Assembly (NCBI RefSeq): GCF_010093535.1
Contig: NW_022985186.1
Span: 840,637 to 904,636, forward strand
From: Lindgomyces ingoldianus
Taxonomy: Eukaryota; Ascomycota; Dothideomycetes; Pleosporales; Lindgomycetaceae
DNA length: 64,000 nt
Reading direction: 5' to 3'
Under the pieces are notes generated by a model that saw only the letters and a list, made by a program, of their open reading frames with translations, had not been told where the DNA came from and searched no databases. Shown here piece by piece: positions 11,201 through 22,640 of this stretch; position 1 is the stretch's first letter, and the number at the start of each line of letters is the position of its first letter. A program made the translations under genes and the position numbers.

Positions 11201-11599
11201 CTAATTAGTAGTTTAAATACTGTAAGAGAGGAAGCTCTTCTTGTACCTTTCTGTTTAGAGGTTTATATATAAGAAGAATTCTTTTCCTTACTACTTTAAC
11301 TATAAATTAGCAAGAGTAAAGACAGAGTCTAATTTACATGTAAGTAGCTATAAATCTCTATTTAGTTACCTAAGCAAGAGCAAGAAACTTGTCTATATAA
11401 TACTGTTTAGAGGTATTATACAAATAGTAGTGCTTATTTAACGCTAGGAGGTCTGTTTTATCTTTTCGCACAAGGCTGTTTAGAGGCAGCGTACAACAAG
11501 AAGTAAGACAGCGCGCGACAACGCATAATCAACTACTATAGAGCAACAAGCAACGCTAGCTCTATCTATAACTAGCTAACATAACATATTAACATATAA

Positions 11600-14500
11600 C
11601 TAATACATACCTCTTGTAGGCATCTTAGCAAAGACCCTAGCAGAGTAGACAAACATTAAAGATTAGGTAGATAAGATTAAACTATTAAACAACACACCTA
11701 AAAAGAAGCTTAATTTATACACAGCTAACTTAATTATAGAACTCCACGCGTTAAGTGTAACAGACATACATACACTTAAGAACTTTTAGAACAACTTTAT
11801 AAGGTAAAAGCTTATACACTTTAGAGATCTTAGCTAACTATTTCTATAAAAACTAATTACTACTTTGTAGAACAAGAGCATTAGCTTTAAAAAGAACATA
11901 ATAGAGGCTACTACACTATATAGACTTATAAAAAAAGAACACACGTTTACTGTTTTACTAGAGCATTATATAAAACTATTACTACTATTACTAGTCTTAA
12001 CGCAACAGAGGATGTCTCTGTATAAATTACCTGCAGACTTAATACTTCCTCTGTAATTAGTACAACCACCTTGCAATAGCTTACTGTACAAGAGCACAAC
12101 TAGGCAGCTACATGTTCCTGTAGCCACAGCTCCACATGAGATTCCCTAAAGCTTGTACCCACTGCATACAATTTAATTACTATATAATCTATACTAACTT
12201 CTACCTACACAAGATATTACAGCAAAGAACCTTGCGCCTAAGAAGGTTGTATAATTTTAGAAGGCATAGAGGAAGAAGAACAACTACATAAGGCAACTAT
12301 ATAATATTCTAGCTAATAAGGCTATAGTATTTATTAAGCTCTGCTAACACCTTGCTATCCCTAAGGCATTATATGCAAGCATCTTTCCTAATATTCTTAA
12401 AAGGCGCGCACACATGTTCTACCTTTACAATATTAGTCTAGGATAATTATAGAAGTTACTATACAAGCAGCTTAGCAATTACTTTAATACTAACATAAAC
12501 TATAACTAGTATTAGACAGATTAGACAATAATAAGCTTTACATAAAGTAAGCAGAAAAACTTTATAAAAACTCTACATAAAGCTTTTAAAGCTATAATTA
12601 ATAAACTTACTCTTACATAAAAAGCTCTTAGTCTATAATTCTAAGGTAAGATACTGCTTTACACTACTATTATATAAGTATGCTAAGGGCAACTTAAACT
12701 TAAATAAGCAATGTTCTTAATTAAGCCTACATGTAAGGCACTGTACAGTGACCTCTGTTTAGCACTTTAGGTTATAATTAATTAACAGAACAATGCATTT
12801 ATAAACAAATTCTAGGACGTGTACTACACTAATAGGTAATATAGCTTACTACGTACATATAGCTATTAACAACATAGAAGAAGCTTAAGAGAATATAGAG
12901 GATTATTTAGACTACAGTCCTCTGTATAATTAAAGCAATGCTTTGTCTATTATAAAGAAAGATGTTAGTTAATAAATTATTCTTACATAGATTAATTTTA
13001 TGCAAAACGCTAATATATCTCTTTATATAAAGAATTCTATAACAAGACACTAACATATAAAAAGGTAAATATGTACATTTAAAAGTTTAAAAGCAAACTA
13101 GAGTAGAAGAAAAAGAAGTTGCACAATAATAATAACCTAGATAAAAAGAAAAGTAAGAAGATTATTAACTACCTTACTAATGCTACATTTCTCTACTGCG
13201 TGACTGCAGAGGACATCTACAGCCTAGAACCTAAAGGATACGCAGAACAGTTTATCCTTAAAGATTAATACTGTACAGTATACTAAGGTGAACTATAGGA
13301 TACTAGCGCAGTAAGAATCTTTACTATAGGGAAGCTATAACTTAAAGCATACCTGTAAGAATTCTTTTATATAAAAGTAGACTAAACACTAAAAAAAAAG
13401 AGTATTAGCTTTAAAAAATAAAAATTAATAAAATTAATTAGTACTATATAAATTACTAACCTAGTTAGTAACATAACGTATCACATTCTAGACACCCTAA
13501 CACTGTTTCTACTGTCTCTAGCAGACGCAGACTAAATAGGTGCGTACTTTAACAACGTGCAGAATGTAATTGTACAAAGCAATAGGAATACTGTTTTAGT
13601 TATACAAAAATAAAGTTATCTATTCTTTAACATATAAAAGAAGGAATTAATATCTTTTTTTACTAAACATAAACTTTAACAACTGCATAGAAGATTTAGC
13701 TATCCTTGTACAAAATAACTTTACACAATGCTTAAAAACGCTAGACATAACGTTAATCTCTTTATACTTAAGAAGATTAAAAAGTTCTGCTACATATGTT
13801 AGCTACACAACTTAGCACTATAAAGATTTAAGTTTATAATTAAGAACAACTTACACTTTAACTATAAGATAGTAATTAATGTTGTATAAATTAGCAACTA
13901 AGACATACTACATGTAATTAACATAAATACATTATTCTAAGCAGCAACCTTCTTAAAATTAATGTCTGCACAAGATACCTAGGACGCGCTCTACAAGTGT
14001 TAGATTAACACGTACTAAGGCCTACTTAATTATATTATATATAACTCTAGTATAAACTTTGCATCTAAAGACTTCTAGAATTGCGCAAAGATTGTAGGAG
14101 CAACGTGCTAACAGATGCTAGTAGAGGCCTATTAGGCTCTAGAGAAGATTAAGCGCGCGCACGCACTACTGCAACGTGCGTACAATATCCTCTGTGCAGA
14201 ATTAGATGATTGTACAAACAATAAGTTAGTGTTACAGATAGCTGTTAAAGCCCTAAATAATATAGCAGAACTAAACAGTCTTATACCTACATTACTTGTG
14301 TTTAGAATGTACCTAAGAATTAACATAGATTCTACACTATCCCCTAATATTATTACGCAAGCTAACGCTGTATAAAAGGCAATAAAGATGCTTTAAAGCA
14401 AGAGAGTAAAAGTTAATATTAATTATATAATTAATACCTAAAACAGCTTAACCTTATATAAAGTACTAAATCTCCTACTTAGTTCTAAAGTAAAGACGTA

Positions 14501-16580
14501 GTAAGAGAAAAAGGGATAGACAAGACTACACATAGTAAAGGGAATTAAGGCCTTAGACATTATTGTTAAGATAGAGAACAGTCTAGTAAAACTCTACTGC
14601 ACGCAAGTTATGCTATATTATTATATAAAGGACAAGAATAAACCTGCACAAGAATTGCTAGATCTAGATAAACTAGCCCTAGTATAAAGAGATCCTCTAT
14701 AGGCATAAAAGAGAGGTTACCTACGCAAGTAACTAACCCTAGTTAATAGACTACACAAAACAGCCTCTTAAGCAGCATTAGATTTATTATATAAACTAGA
14801 ACTAGAACTATAGCTAGCTAAGAAAGGCTAAAAAAGACTGTGTAAGAATCTATAAGCTATAACATTTCTAACTTAAAAAAAAAAGGAAGACTACACGCTA
14901 GCAATTAAGCTCTGTGTAGACAGTGTAATTACAACACCTAGAAGACTATTTAAAGAATTAGACTATACAGAAATAGAAAGTCTAATTATAAGTAGCACAT
15001 TTAAGGTACTTTTATATAATTTATTAATTTATAAAGGACAGATCTTTAACCTTTAACTTATATATAAAGTTAAAGGGAAATTAACAAAACTATATAAAAA
15101 GTTACAACTTATGTTTACAGAACATTTAAATAAAAAGAAGAAAAAGATTCTTACACAGTCTTCTATAATTTAGAAAATAAGTTAGAGGTTAATCCTAGCT
15201 ATTAGCCTATTACTAATAGCTTTATATAACATGCACTGTAAACTACGCAATATTACCTAAGTATATGTATAATTAATAGACAAGCTTATTTACACTCTTT
15301 TTACATAACTACTAAGAGAACTTTGTAAAAGCTTCCCTCTACACACAATATTTAGAGTTGTACAACTACTATACAGCGCAGTAGAGTTAGGCTTGTATTA
15401 GTTTAAGACATACTATAACTATTATAAGAATAAACTTTTTATAAAAACCTTATTATACAATCTGTGCTTATTAATTATATATAAAGGCCTAATAGTGTTT
15501 AGTATTATAGGACTGTAGACAGATAATACCCTTAGTATTATTACAGCTAATTTTGCACAAAGAGAGAAAGAAAAATTACTTAAGGCTAACTTCTAAGTAA
15601 AGCCTAAGACTATACTATTGCATAATTAAGCTATTAAATTTAATAAAGAAAAGATCTACTTTATATAAAACAATATTATTCTTATATAAAAAGGTTAAGC
15701 TAGGAATCTACACACAATAGAGTCTAAGGTAGAGGATGCCGCGCAGAAGTACGTCGAACAGCGCGCGCAAGGTGCCTATATCGCATCAGTATGTCAACCT
15801 AAGGCAGCATTTAACCTGTCTACTGCCGCTTAAGTTATGTTGCTATTGTACAACAATATTAAGGCATTAAACATATAAATCTAATAGCAAATTAATAACT
15901 AGAATAAAGGATTATTGTATGTACTACTTAATCTCTTTTATATAAAGTTGTTTATCTTTACTAACAAATTATTTATAAATAATAAGGACTTAAGTTTACA
16001 GCTTAGCTTTCTTATTATTTTTAAAACAGAGCAGCGCACTAGAAACTTATACAACTTTAAAATTACAGGTAATATTATACACTAGAACTCCTCTAAGTGT
16101 AAATAGGTTACCTGCTCTATACTAGCTAGTAAATTATATAAAATAGTAGGAGGATTTAACTGCGTGATCGCACTAAGCACAACAATTAACTAGATTACAC
16201 ATATGCTTAGAATACCTCCTGTACCTATTGTACTATGCACAGATTTAAGATCTTTATATAAATGTCTTATAAAGCTTAAGACAACAAATAAAAAGAGACT
16301 TATAATTAATATTATGTTAATTTAAGAATTGTACAAGAAGAGGGAGATTACAGAGATTAGGTAGATTAATAGAAGAGACAACCCTACAGATGCCTGTACA
16401 AAGAAGGCGCTAAACTCTGCTCTTAAGGAACTAATTTTATACAACTAACTAACTATTAGAGTTAAAGCGTTAGTTAATAGACTTAAGCCTGTATAAGATA
16501 GGCAAAAAGGGCCCCACAGCAACCTGTCTACTGTATGTGTAAATAAGGCAAGTTCTGTATAAAGGAAAAACAAAAAGTTG
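11600..16580 (+). pseudogene. Copia-B gag-pol remnant (integrase, RT, RNase H)
   Basis: Read through stops on the plus strand: gag about 11.6-13.2 kb; an integrase zinc-binding HHCC region about 13.68-13.81 kb (LHRRF start, CYIC pair); the integrase core to about 14.3 kb ending in a well-kept AVKALNN..IPTLLVF stretch; reverse transcriptase about 15.0-15.54 kb with a TDN version of the Copia active-site region; RNase H about 15.7-16.45 kb. Function would be reverse transcription and integration of the element's own RNA. Most Gln, Trp and Arg codons are now stops or changed. The minus-strand ORF at 14132-14326 is an antisense shadow of the integrase region. Confidence 0.85.
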
Positions 16581-16584
16581 CTAA

Positions 16585-16836
16585 TGTCTAAATAGTAATA
16601 TTTAGGCGCCTAGTTAATAGTCACGTAGCTTAGATGCGCCCAGATCCCTGTGCACAGAGATCCGTGCGCAGAGTTTTAGACTATATTAACCCCTTTCCTT
16701 TGTACAATAGAAACAACAAGAAGCAATTAACACTAGTTACCCAACCCCCCTGTGCGATGTTTACACCGTGCAAACCTCTCCGTCTTGTACGCATTTGCTG
16801 ACACCAAGTGCTAGCTAGCAGAGAGTCCATTCAACA
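16585..16836 (+). repeat. Copia-B 3' LTR (252 bp)
   Basis: Same length as the 5' LTR. Its inner start is heavily mutated and its outer end is clean (TTTGCTGACACCAAGTG here against TTTGCTAACACTAAGTG in the 5' LTR). Together the pair allow the unmutated LTR to be read off site by site. Confidence 0.93.
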
Positions 16837-16841
16837 ACTTT

Positions 16842-17276
16842 AATATTTATTTTAGTATACGTCTTACACCATCTCCTTCTTACTTTATACAGTAGGAGGG
16901 CTTGATGTAAAATATAAAGAATTAATCTGCTATCTCTAAAGATAGGTAATAAAACAAAGTACCTTGTAGAGCGTAGGTACTCTGTTATAACTCTTGTTAA
17001 TTTGCAGTTAATGAAATTAACTAATAATTATTATTAAATAGGTTCTTTTAGCTAGCTGCTTATGGTATAAGCACTTAAGTAGCAAGAGTAAGAGCAGTGT
17101 ACAGTGTGCATAGCGTACAGAATAGGTAGGGTGGGCAACAGATTTCTAGTCATTGCTTGTCTTTCTTTCCATGTACAGAAGACGCGAGGGATATTTCAGG
17201 AGGCGCACGCGGCGCACGAGCATCATGTGGTGCAATGACGTTATCCTATGCGCTGTGTCGCTCCTGCGTATAGACA
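16842..17276 (-). mobile_element. Minus-strand Copia-D fragment: leader plus diverged LTR
   Basis: 16842-17031 matches the reversed Copia-D leader (TTATACAGTAGGAGGGCTTG; AAAGTACCTTGTAGAGCGTA). 17032-17276 matches the reversed LTR from TTAAATAGG to a GTATAGACA end, including GCTAGCTGCTTATGGTATAAGC. The LTR end (17140-17270) is GC-richer and unmutated but diverged from the other Copia-D copies. The rest of the element on its pol side is missing or unrecognisable left of 10905. Confidence 0.65.
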
Positions 17277-17446
17277 TTAGTAATACTTAATAAAGAATAC
17301 TAGTAAAAAGATAGTTTTATAGTAGTATATTTATGCTATAAGATAAAGTTAAAAAACTAAGTAAAATAGATTAAAAGTAAAAGTAGAATTATATTATAAA
17401 TTAAGTAAGTTATTGCTAAAATATAAAATAGTATTAATACTTAACC
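17277..17446. other. A+T-rich sequence, nothing recognised
   Basis: Short degenerate stretch between the Copia-D fragment and the Copia-C solo LTR; no motif or repeat relation found. Confidence 0.5.
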
Positions 17447-17663
17447 AGTCTAAACAGAAGTATTTAGATACGCTGTTAGGCGTCACGTGACATATTCTTG
17501 TGTCACGGTCGCACGCACAAACGGATAAATATTCCTTTCCTTTGCATAGACTTAGAACATTAGAACAAGAACAATCAACACTTGTTACCTGCTACCCCCC
17601 GCGCGATGTGTACACCGTGCAAACCTCTTTGCTTTGCCTAGCTAGCATAGAGCCTAGTTAACA
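17447..17663 (+). repeat. Solo Copia-C LTR (217 bp)
   Basis: Collinear with the LTR at 37752-37969 (GTATTTAGATACGC, GCGCGATGTGTACAC, CTTTGCTTTGC). It ends AGTTAACA, and the start has lost TG (AGTCTAAAC). Flanks TAACC (17442-17446) and TAACT (17664-17668) form a target duplication with one C-to-T change. No internal region follows. Largely unmutated. Confidence 0.82.
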
Positions 17664-18014
17664 TAACTATTAATTTATTAGTAGTGTTATGCAAATGAAT
17701 CTACTAAATACTTTATATAGTAAAAAAATACTAGATTAGGTATGAAACTAGATATTAGCCTTTTAAATTATAATATTATAATAGCAATAGTAGTAGTAAT
17801 AGTAGTATATTAATTAGTTTTTTTCTAGAGGCATTCCTCCTCTAGAACCCTCTCTATACATAGGCAGAGTTTAGAATAGTAAGAGTAAGAGGTATATAAT
17901 AATAGTATATAAAATTGGTTTTTTTCTAAAGGCGTTGCGCTTCTAGAACTGTCTCTATATATAGGCAGAGTTTAAAATAACAAGAGGTATATAATAGTAG
18001 TAGATATAGTAATA
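17664..18014. repeat. Tandem ~110-bp units, interrupted by the Tc1-like element
   Basis: A unit containing TTTTTTCTAGAGGC, CCTCTAGAAC, CTCTATACATAGGCAGAG and an AGAGGTATATAATA tail occurs at ~17818-17925 and ~17928-18012; part of a third lies beyond the transposon at ~19961-20005. The unit contains a short inverted repeat around CTAGAGG..CCTCTAG. No gene is seen before it (17664-17815 is A+T-rich). Confidence 0.65.
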
Positions 18015-19877
18015 ACGTACTTTATAGGCGAGTTGCTCACACACCTGAGTCGCTTACTTTTGCCAAGACTCTACCCTAACAAACTCTATTATAGCCTATA
18101 ACAACCTGCTCTAGCACTATATAGTACAGTACAGCCTAGAATATTATTTAGATACTACTTCTACTTCTTGCTTATATGTTTATGTGTTATGCCTAGTCTA
18201 ATTGCACTATCTGCAGCGCCTTTAGGATAGGTTACCTACTTTAGCTTACATCTGCTTCTTTGCCTTCTTTCTATTACTGCGCGCTTTAAACTCTTTTAGA
18301 GCTATTAAGTGTAGGCTTTTTTAAATTATTAAGGTCTTTTTTACCTTAATTTACTTTTTTTATGTAATTTATGTTACATAGTAGCCTTATTAGCTACTTA
18401 AAGCTTAGTAATTGTCTATTATGCTAACACTAGCTTATGTGTAATTATTACTGCCCTCTTTAAAACTTTTTTAAACGCTTTAACTATAAAAGTTAGTAAA
18501 CTATTTATATGCTTTTAAATTTTTATTTTTATAAGCATTAATTATAACTTAAGTTCTAGAGTATTACTTAGGGTTTACAACTACTAAGGCTTATTATATA
18601 TAAGTAGTAGTAGTAATAGAGTGCATAACTTTACATTAAGGCCTATTATAACTTATTATAGGTTAAAAAGAACTAATTTAGCGCTTTAAAACTTTTCTTA
18701 GATATTACTAGAAGTAATTATAGCATTATAAGCTACTTTAAAGTATAGTAAAAACTTTATTTTTATAATATAAGTAATTTAGTTGCACATAAGGTTTTTA
18801 GCTTAGTGCTTATACACCTTTTTTAAAAAAGTAAAACAACCTACATTAAGTAGCTATAAAAAGTGTAATAAGTAAAAAAGTATATAAATAGTAATAATTT
18901 TATTATCTTTATAGTATTACTAAAATAAAGTAAGTTATAGCTTTTATAGCTATTAATAACTAGTAGATAGTAGCTGCTAATAGTACACTTTTTTATATAC
19001 ATGTTAAAGTGCTTTAACTAGTCTAGACTAAGCTAATTAGTAGTCTAGCTGCGCTTAGAGATTGCAATAACTTAATTTTAAAGTAGATTTTTTTTATACT
19101 AGTTTAAAAAGTAGTTGCTACTCTAAAAGATAATAAAAAGCAAAATAGCCTACCCTTTAGTATTAATGCCCTAGATAGCTGTTGTCTACTTCTAGTTACC
19201 TAGCTAGACTACTTTTAGCTGTCCTTGTCTCTCTAAACTTATAATAACTACTCTAGTAGATATCTAGCTTATTATAAACTTTATTTTATTAAAGTTGTAC
19301 ATGTTATTATCTTAGATGCTATACTTAGCTTTAATATTCTTTATAAGGTTAAACTAGCCTTAAATTACTATAGAATCTTTATAAAAAGCTTTTTTATAGT
19401 TATACTTATACTTAAACTTTACTTTAAGCTCTAAGTAACACTTAATAAACATATTAGGCTAGTTTATACTAATATAGCCTATATTACGCTTAGCGTGTAA
19501 AGAATTAGCTATATTAGCTACAGCTGCTAGCTAGGGGGGAAATCCTTGCGTATCTAGCTTAAGTATGTGCTAAATAATTACCTGCTTCTTGTTATTATCT
19601 AGCTTTTATAAGTTAGCTATATAATTAGCTTAAAAAGGTTGTCTAGCGCATTAGTTGCTTATTGTCTTTTAAGGGACCCTGTAGATAGCTGCAGCGCGTT
19701 GCTTAGAAGGTGTTGTGTCTTATTTAAAAGCCTAGAGCATAAGCTGCATTTAATGTTCCTTTAACACGTCTAAGTAGTGTTGTTAGGAATGCATTAGTGT
19801 AGGAAAAGTAGTGTAGTAGGGTCTTAGCAAAAGTAAGCAACTCAGGTGTGTAAGCAACTTGCCTATGAAGTACGTTA
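18013..19877 (-). mobile_element. pogo/Fot1-like Tc1-mariner element, copy 1 (dead transposase)
   Basis: The element proper is 18015-19875 (1861 bp), bounded by terminal inverted repeats of ~60 bp that begin ACGTACTT and contain CTTACTTTTGC, and flanked by TA at 18013-18014 and 19876-19877. It is the reverse complement of copy 2 at 31789-33654, so its degenerate transposase reads on the minus strand. The family duplicates TA on insertion and uses a DDE transposase. Stops throughout show it is inactive. The left TIR is unmutated, the right one partly mutated. Confidence 0.88.
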
Positions 19878-19958
19878 TATAAAGTAGTATATAAAGTAGT
19901 ATATAGAGTAGTATATAAAGTAGTATATAAAGTAGTATATAAAGTAGTATATAAAGTA
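19876..19958. repeat. 12-bp minisatellite (GTATATAAAGTA)n
   Basis: About seven near-perfect 12-bp units directly abut the Tc1-like element. The minus-strand ORF at 19783-19977 (repeated LLYI) is only a translation of this array. Confidence 0.92.
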
Positions 19959-20009
19959 ACTTTTGTTCTAGAGGCATTACCCCTCTAGAACCCTCCCTAT
20001 ACGTAGCGA

Positions 20010-20160
20010 TACTTGCAACACAACTAATGTCTACTAGAGATTGCTGTCTGTTGCTGTAATATACTGCAGTTTGCTGTAGTTTGCTGTAGTCTACTGCAAT
20101 TTGCTATAGCTTGCCGCTATTTGCTGTTGTTTGCTGCAATTTGCTGCAATTTACTTTATT
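20010..20160. repeat. Minisatellite of TTTGCTGYAATT-type units
   Basis: About a dozen imperfect 9-12-bp units of TTGCTGTAGTT / TTGCTGCAATT. They closely resemble the reversed GCAGCAAATT array inside the Copia-A LTR, but no LTR sequence flanks them here. Confidence 0.8.
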
Positions 20161-20708
20161 CCTTTCATAACGCTGCTAGGTAATCTCTTCTTAATACCTC
20201 TAGGCATCAGCCTATTATATTTAAACAGCAGCTGAAGAAGCGAAACTAGCGGTTGCGCAAGCAAAACAGTTAAGGGATATATAACAGCAGCAAGAAGAAT
20301 CTTATCCTAGAGGCTATCATCTATAGAAGTAGGTGAATAGTTGCAGGCGGTGTAGAAGGCTGTAGTGGGTCATGATAGAGTCTTTGCAGCGATAGAGAGG
20401 CGGAGGCAGCCAAACAGCAAGATGTTCCTTAGCTGCTAAGTAAGGCAGCCCCAGAGCTCCCAAACAGCCCGAGAAATCCCTGCCAACACAACAAGCTACA
20501 CAGCTGCAGCTCCACAACTAGGGCTTTAATTTAGGCTGCACGTAATTCGAAGCTGCAGCATACTATACACAGCGTAGTGTACTTTTTAGAAAGTTAATTA
20601 AGAAACTGCTTGTTAAGATATTACATGTACTACATTAACCTTTGCGGCGATAGAGAGGCAGAGGCAGAGGCAGCGCCAGAGCTCACCAGCACCCCAAGAG
20701 ATTCCTGT
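20161..20708. repeat. Non-RIPed spacer with short dispersed repeats
   Basis: Two related segments occur, ~20390-20510 and ~20650-20708, sharing GCGATAGAGAGGC, GCCAGAGCTC / CCAGAGCTCCC and CCCTG. The second is the left flank of the Copia-A solo LTR and continues at 31394. A 59-bp piece at 20578-20636 (ACTTTTTAGAAAGTTAATTA then CATGTACTACATT) recurs at 33811-33869. Many RIP-prone triplets survive. The minus-strand ORF at 20317-20517 has no motif; no gene was recognised. Confidence 0.55.
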
Positions 20709-20974
20709 TGTCAGATTGAAGCACTGTTTCTAGGCTTCCTGAGATGAATGATGGGTTTGGATATGATGTATGAGATGATTGATTGATTGTATTAGTTTAT
20801 CGATCCTTTTTCTACTCTACTCGTGTTGCTCGGCTTTTGTTTTTCCGATCCGAGTCCCTCGCGCACTAGCCCTATGCGCGACCAGCTTGCAACATGCTGC
20901 AATTTGCTGCAAAATGCTGCAAAATGCTGTAACATGCTGCAATTTGCTGCAATTTGCTGCAACATGCTGCAAAA
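20709..20974 (-). repeat. Copia-A solo LTR, left piece (266 of 381 bp)
   Basis: Reverse complement of the 3' two-thirds of the LTR at 3013-3393, starting TGTCAGATTGAAGC at 20709. Flanks CCTGT (20704-20708) and CCTGC (31394-31398) are its 5-bp target duplication with one change, so it is a solo LTR. It is split inside its GCAGCAT minisatellite by the 10.3-kb element; the other 115 bp are at 31279-31393. The ORFs at 20779-21024 and 20823-21014 are readings of LTR sequence. Confidence 0.88.
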
Positions 20975-21281
20975 CGAGCAGATTAGCCTTCCTTTCCAGG
21001 AAGAAGGGGGCTAGTCCTAATTAGGAATGATTACGTAACAGCTCGCTTACGCGCACGGCCGCCACAATAAACAATCTAACCAACCCAGCTTCACATCTCC
21101 TCCTGCCACGCCCACCAACCCACCCAACCAGGGCAGTGCGACCTTACTAGCCAATCCTAAACTGCTAAGGACGCTACAGGTACACATCTTACCCTATCTG
21201 CACGTTTTAGGTTAAAATCTAATTAGAACAGCCTCTAACACCCTCTGCTCACTTCTGACGCGGCGGATCGCGTCTAATAAC

Positions 21282-22640
21282 GCCATGACAACGCCAGATA
21301 ACAACCAGTCGCGACCTAATAATAAGCCTCCATCGCCAAAGATTAATACTAAGGTCATTATTAATTTCTAAGGTAAAGGCCTGACTGGAAGCTAGGACCT
21401 CTTGGCTAAAGAGGCTAGTGCTAATAGTAATAGTAAGTTTTACCTTACACATGTTATAATCTAGGGCTAATTAGGAAAAATAGAGGCGCTAGACAACAAC
21501 AAACTTACTCTATTAAATAATATGTTGTTAGGACCTACCTCTTTGCCTTTTGTGCCTAATACGTCCTAACTAGAAGACACGCAGTCTCGCCCGAGTCCAA
21601 TGGCATCGCAGGCAGGACCAAACCAGACAGTGCCCGCCCGCGCCTTTGGCCAGACTGGACTAGACAGCTTGTAGGGCGGCTAAGATTAGAGCTAGCAACA
21701 GTATAGTAGAAGCGTAAGTAAATCTAGATTAATCTAGATTAATACAACTTAGGAAGAAATTAGACTAATAATATCTTTTTACAGCCTACCCCTGCTTATA
21801 TCTAACCTGTATTTAGCTATAGAGAACATTAGCAGCAATTTGCCTGTTAGCTAAGTTGTGGACTATATCCGCCACTGCAAGGTCTATATCCGCAGGCCCA
21901 GGGTTAATATCCGCAGGCTTAGGGTCTGTACCAGAACACCTAGTGGCCTTAACATAAAGCACCTCTGTTTGCTTTAGGCAGACTGTACCCTTTCTAGCAG
22001 CAGTTCATGCCACTATATTCCTAGTATAGACATTACAGATATGGCATGGGTTAGGCCTTACCTGCTCTAACCCTAATTGTTTTGCCCTATTAGATAGATC
22101 TAGCTAAAGCTAGGTTAAAGCTAACTAAAGGCAAAAAAAAAGGAAAAATTATACCTTAGCCTAAACCTTTAAGCAGTAAATTTAAGTAGTCTAACTCTTC
22201 TATAGAGGACACTAATTTATATAAAATTATTAATCTAAAGCTGCTATATAAAGGGGTCTAGACTGCTATAAAGATAATAGGACTCTCTAAGCGCCTAATA
22301 GACCCTAAGTTTATAAAGGATCTAAACATAAAAGTTACAACAGCCTATTTAAGGTTAGTTAAGATGCAAATAAATTAGATTGTTATAGTGCGTACACAGG
22401 TTAATTCTCTTTAGAACAGCTTTAACCTAGTTCTAATTAAAGTCACACGCCCTAAAGCAGCTAAGGCACTAGTAGCCTTTATAGTAGGTTAGATCTTACA
22501 GGATCTCTGCTAGAAATGCCTAAAGAAAAACAGCAAGTTTGTCTACTATATATATGTCCCTAACTATTTTAGCTATAGTTGTGCAAATTGTTACTATAGT
22601 GCAAAAGGCAAAAGTTATAATTTTTAAAGTAAGTTATTCT
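21282..22640 (+). pseudogene. Degenerate first ORF of the 10.3-kb element with a Cys-rich motif
   Basis: It starts with ATG at 21282, about 300 bp inside the element, in a barely mutated context. The N-terminus is Pro/Asn/Ser-rich. After read-through the frame reaches a Cys cluster at ~22500-22630 with spacing C-x2-C ... C-x2-C (CLKKN, then CANCYY), which resembles fungal Cys-rich nucleic-acid-binding-like domains of unknown function; this family assignment is tentative. Numerous TAG/TAA stops make it non-functional. Confidence 0.45.

Larger units (their letters stand above)
10944..16841 (+). mobile_element. Full-length Copia family B retrotransposon (5888 bp) with its target duplication
   Basis: The element occupies 10949-16836: two 252-bp LTRs (10949-11200, 16585-16836), each beginning TG and ending CA, flanked by the perfect 5-bp duplication ACTTT (10944-10948, 16837-16841). 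A purine-rich tract (AAAGGAAAAACAAAAAG) precedes the 3' LTR. Domain order gag, integrase, reverse transcriptase, RNase H identifies Ty1/Copia. All long frames are broken by TAA/TAG, so it is non-autonomous now. It sits inside an older minus-strand Copia-D remnant. Confidence 0.93.

Noticed and set aside
14132..14326. 64-aa minus-strand ORF
   Set aside because: Antisense of the best-preserved part of the Copia-B integrase; the sense strand reads the Copia protein.
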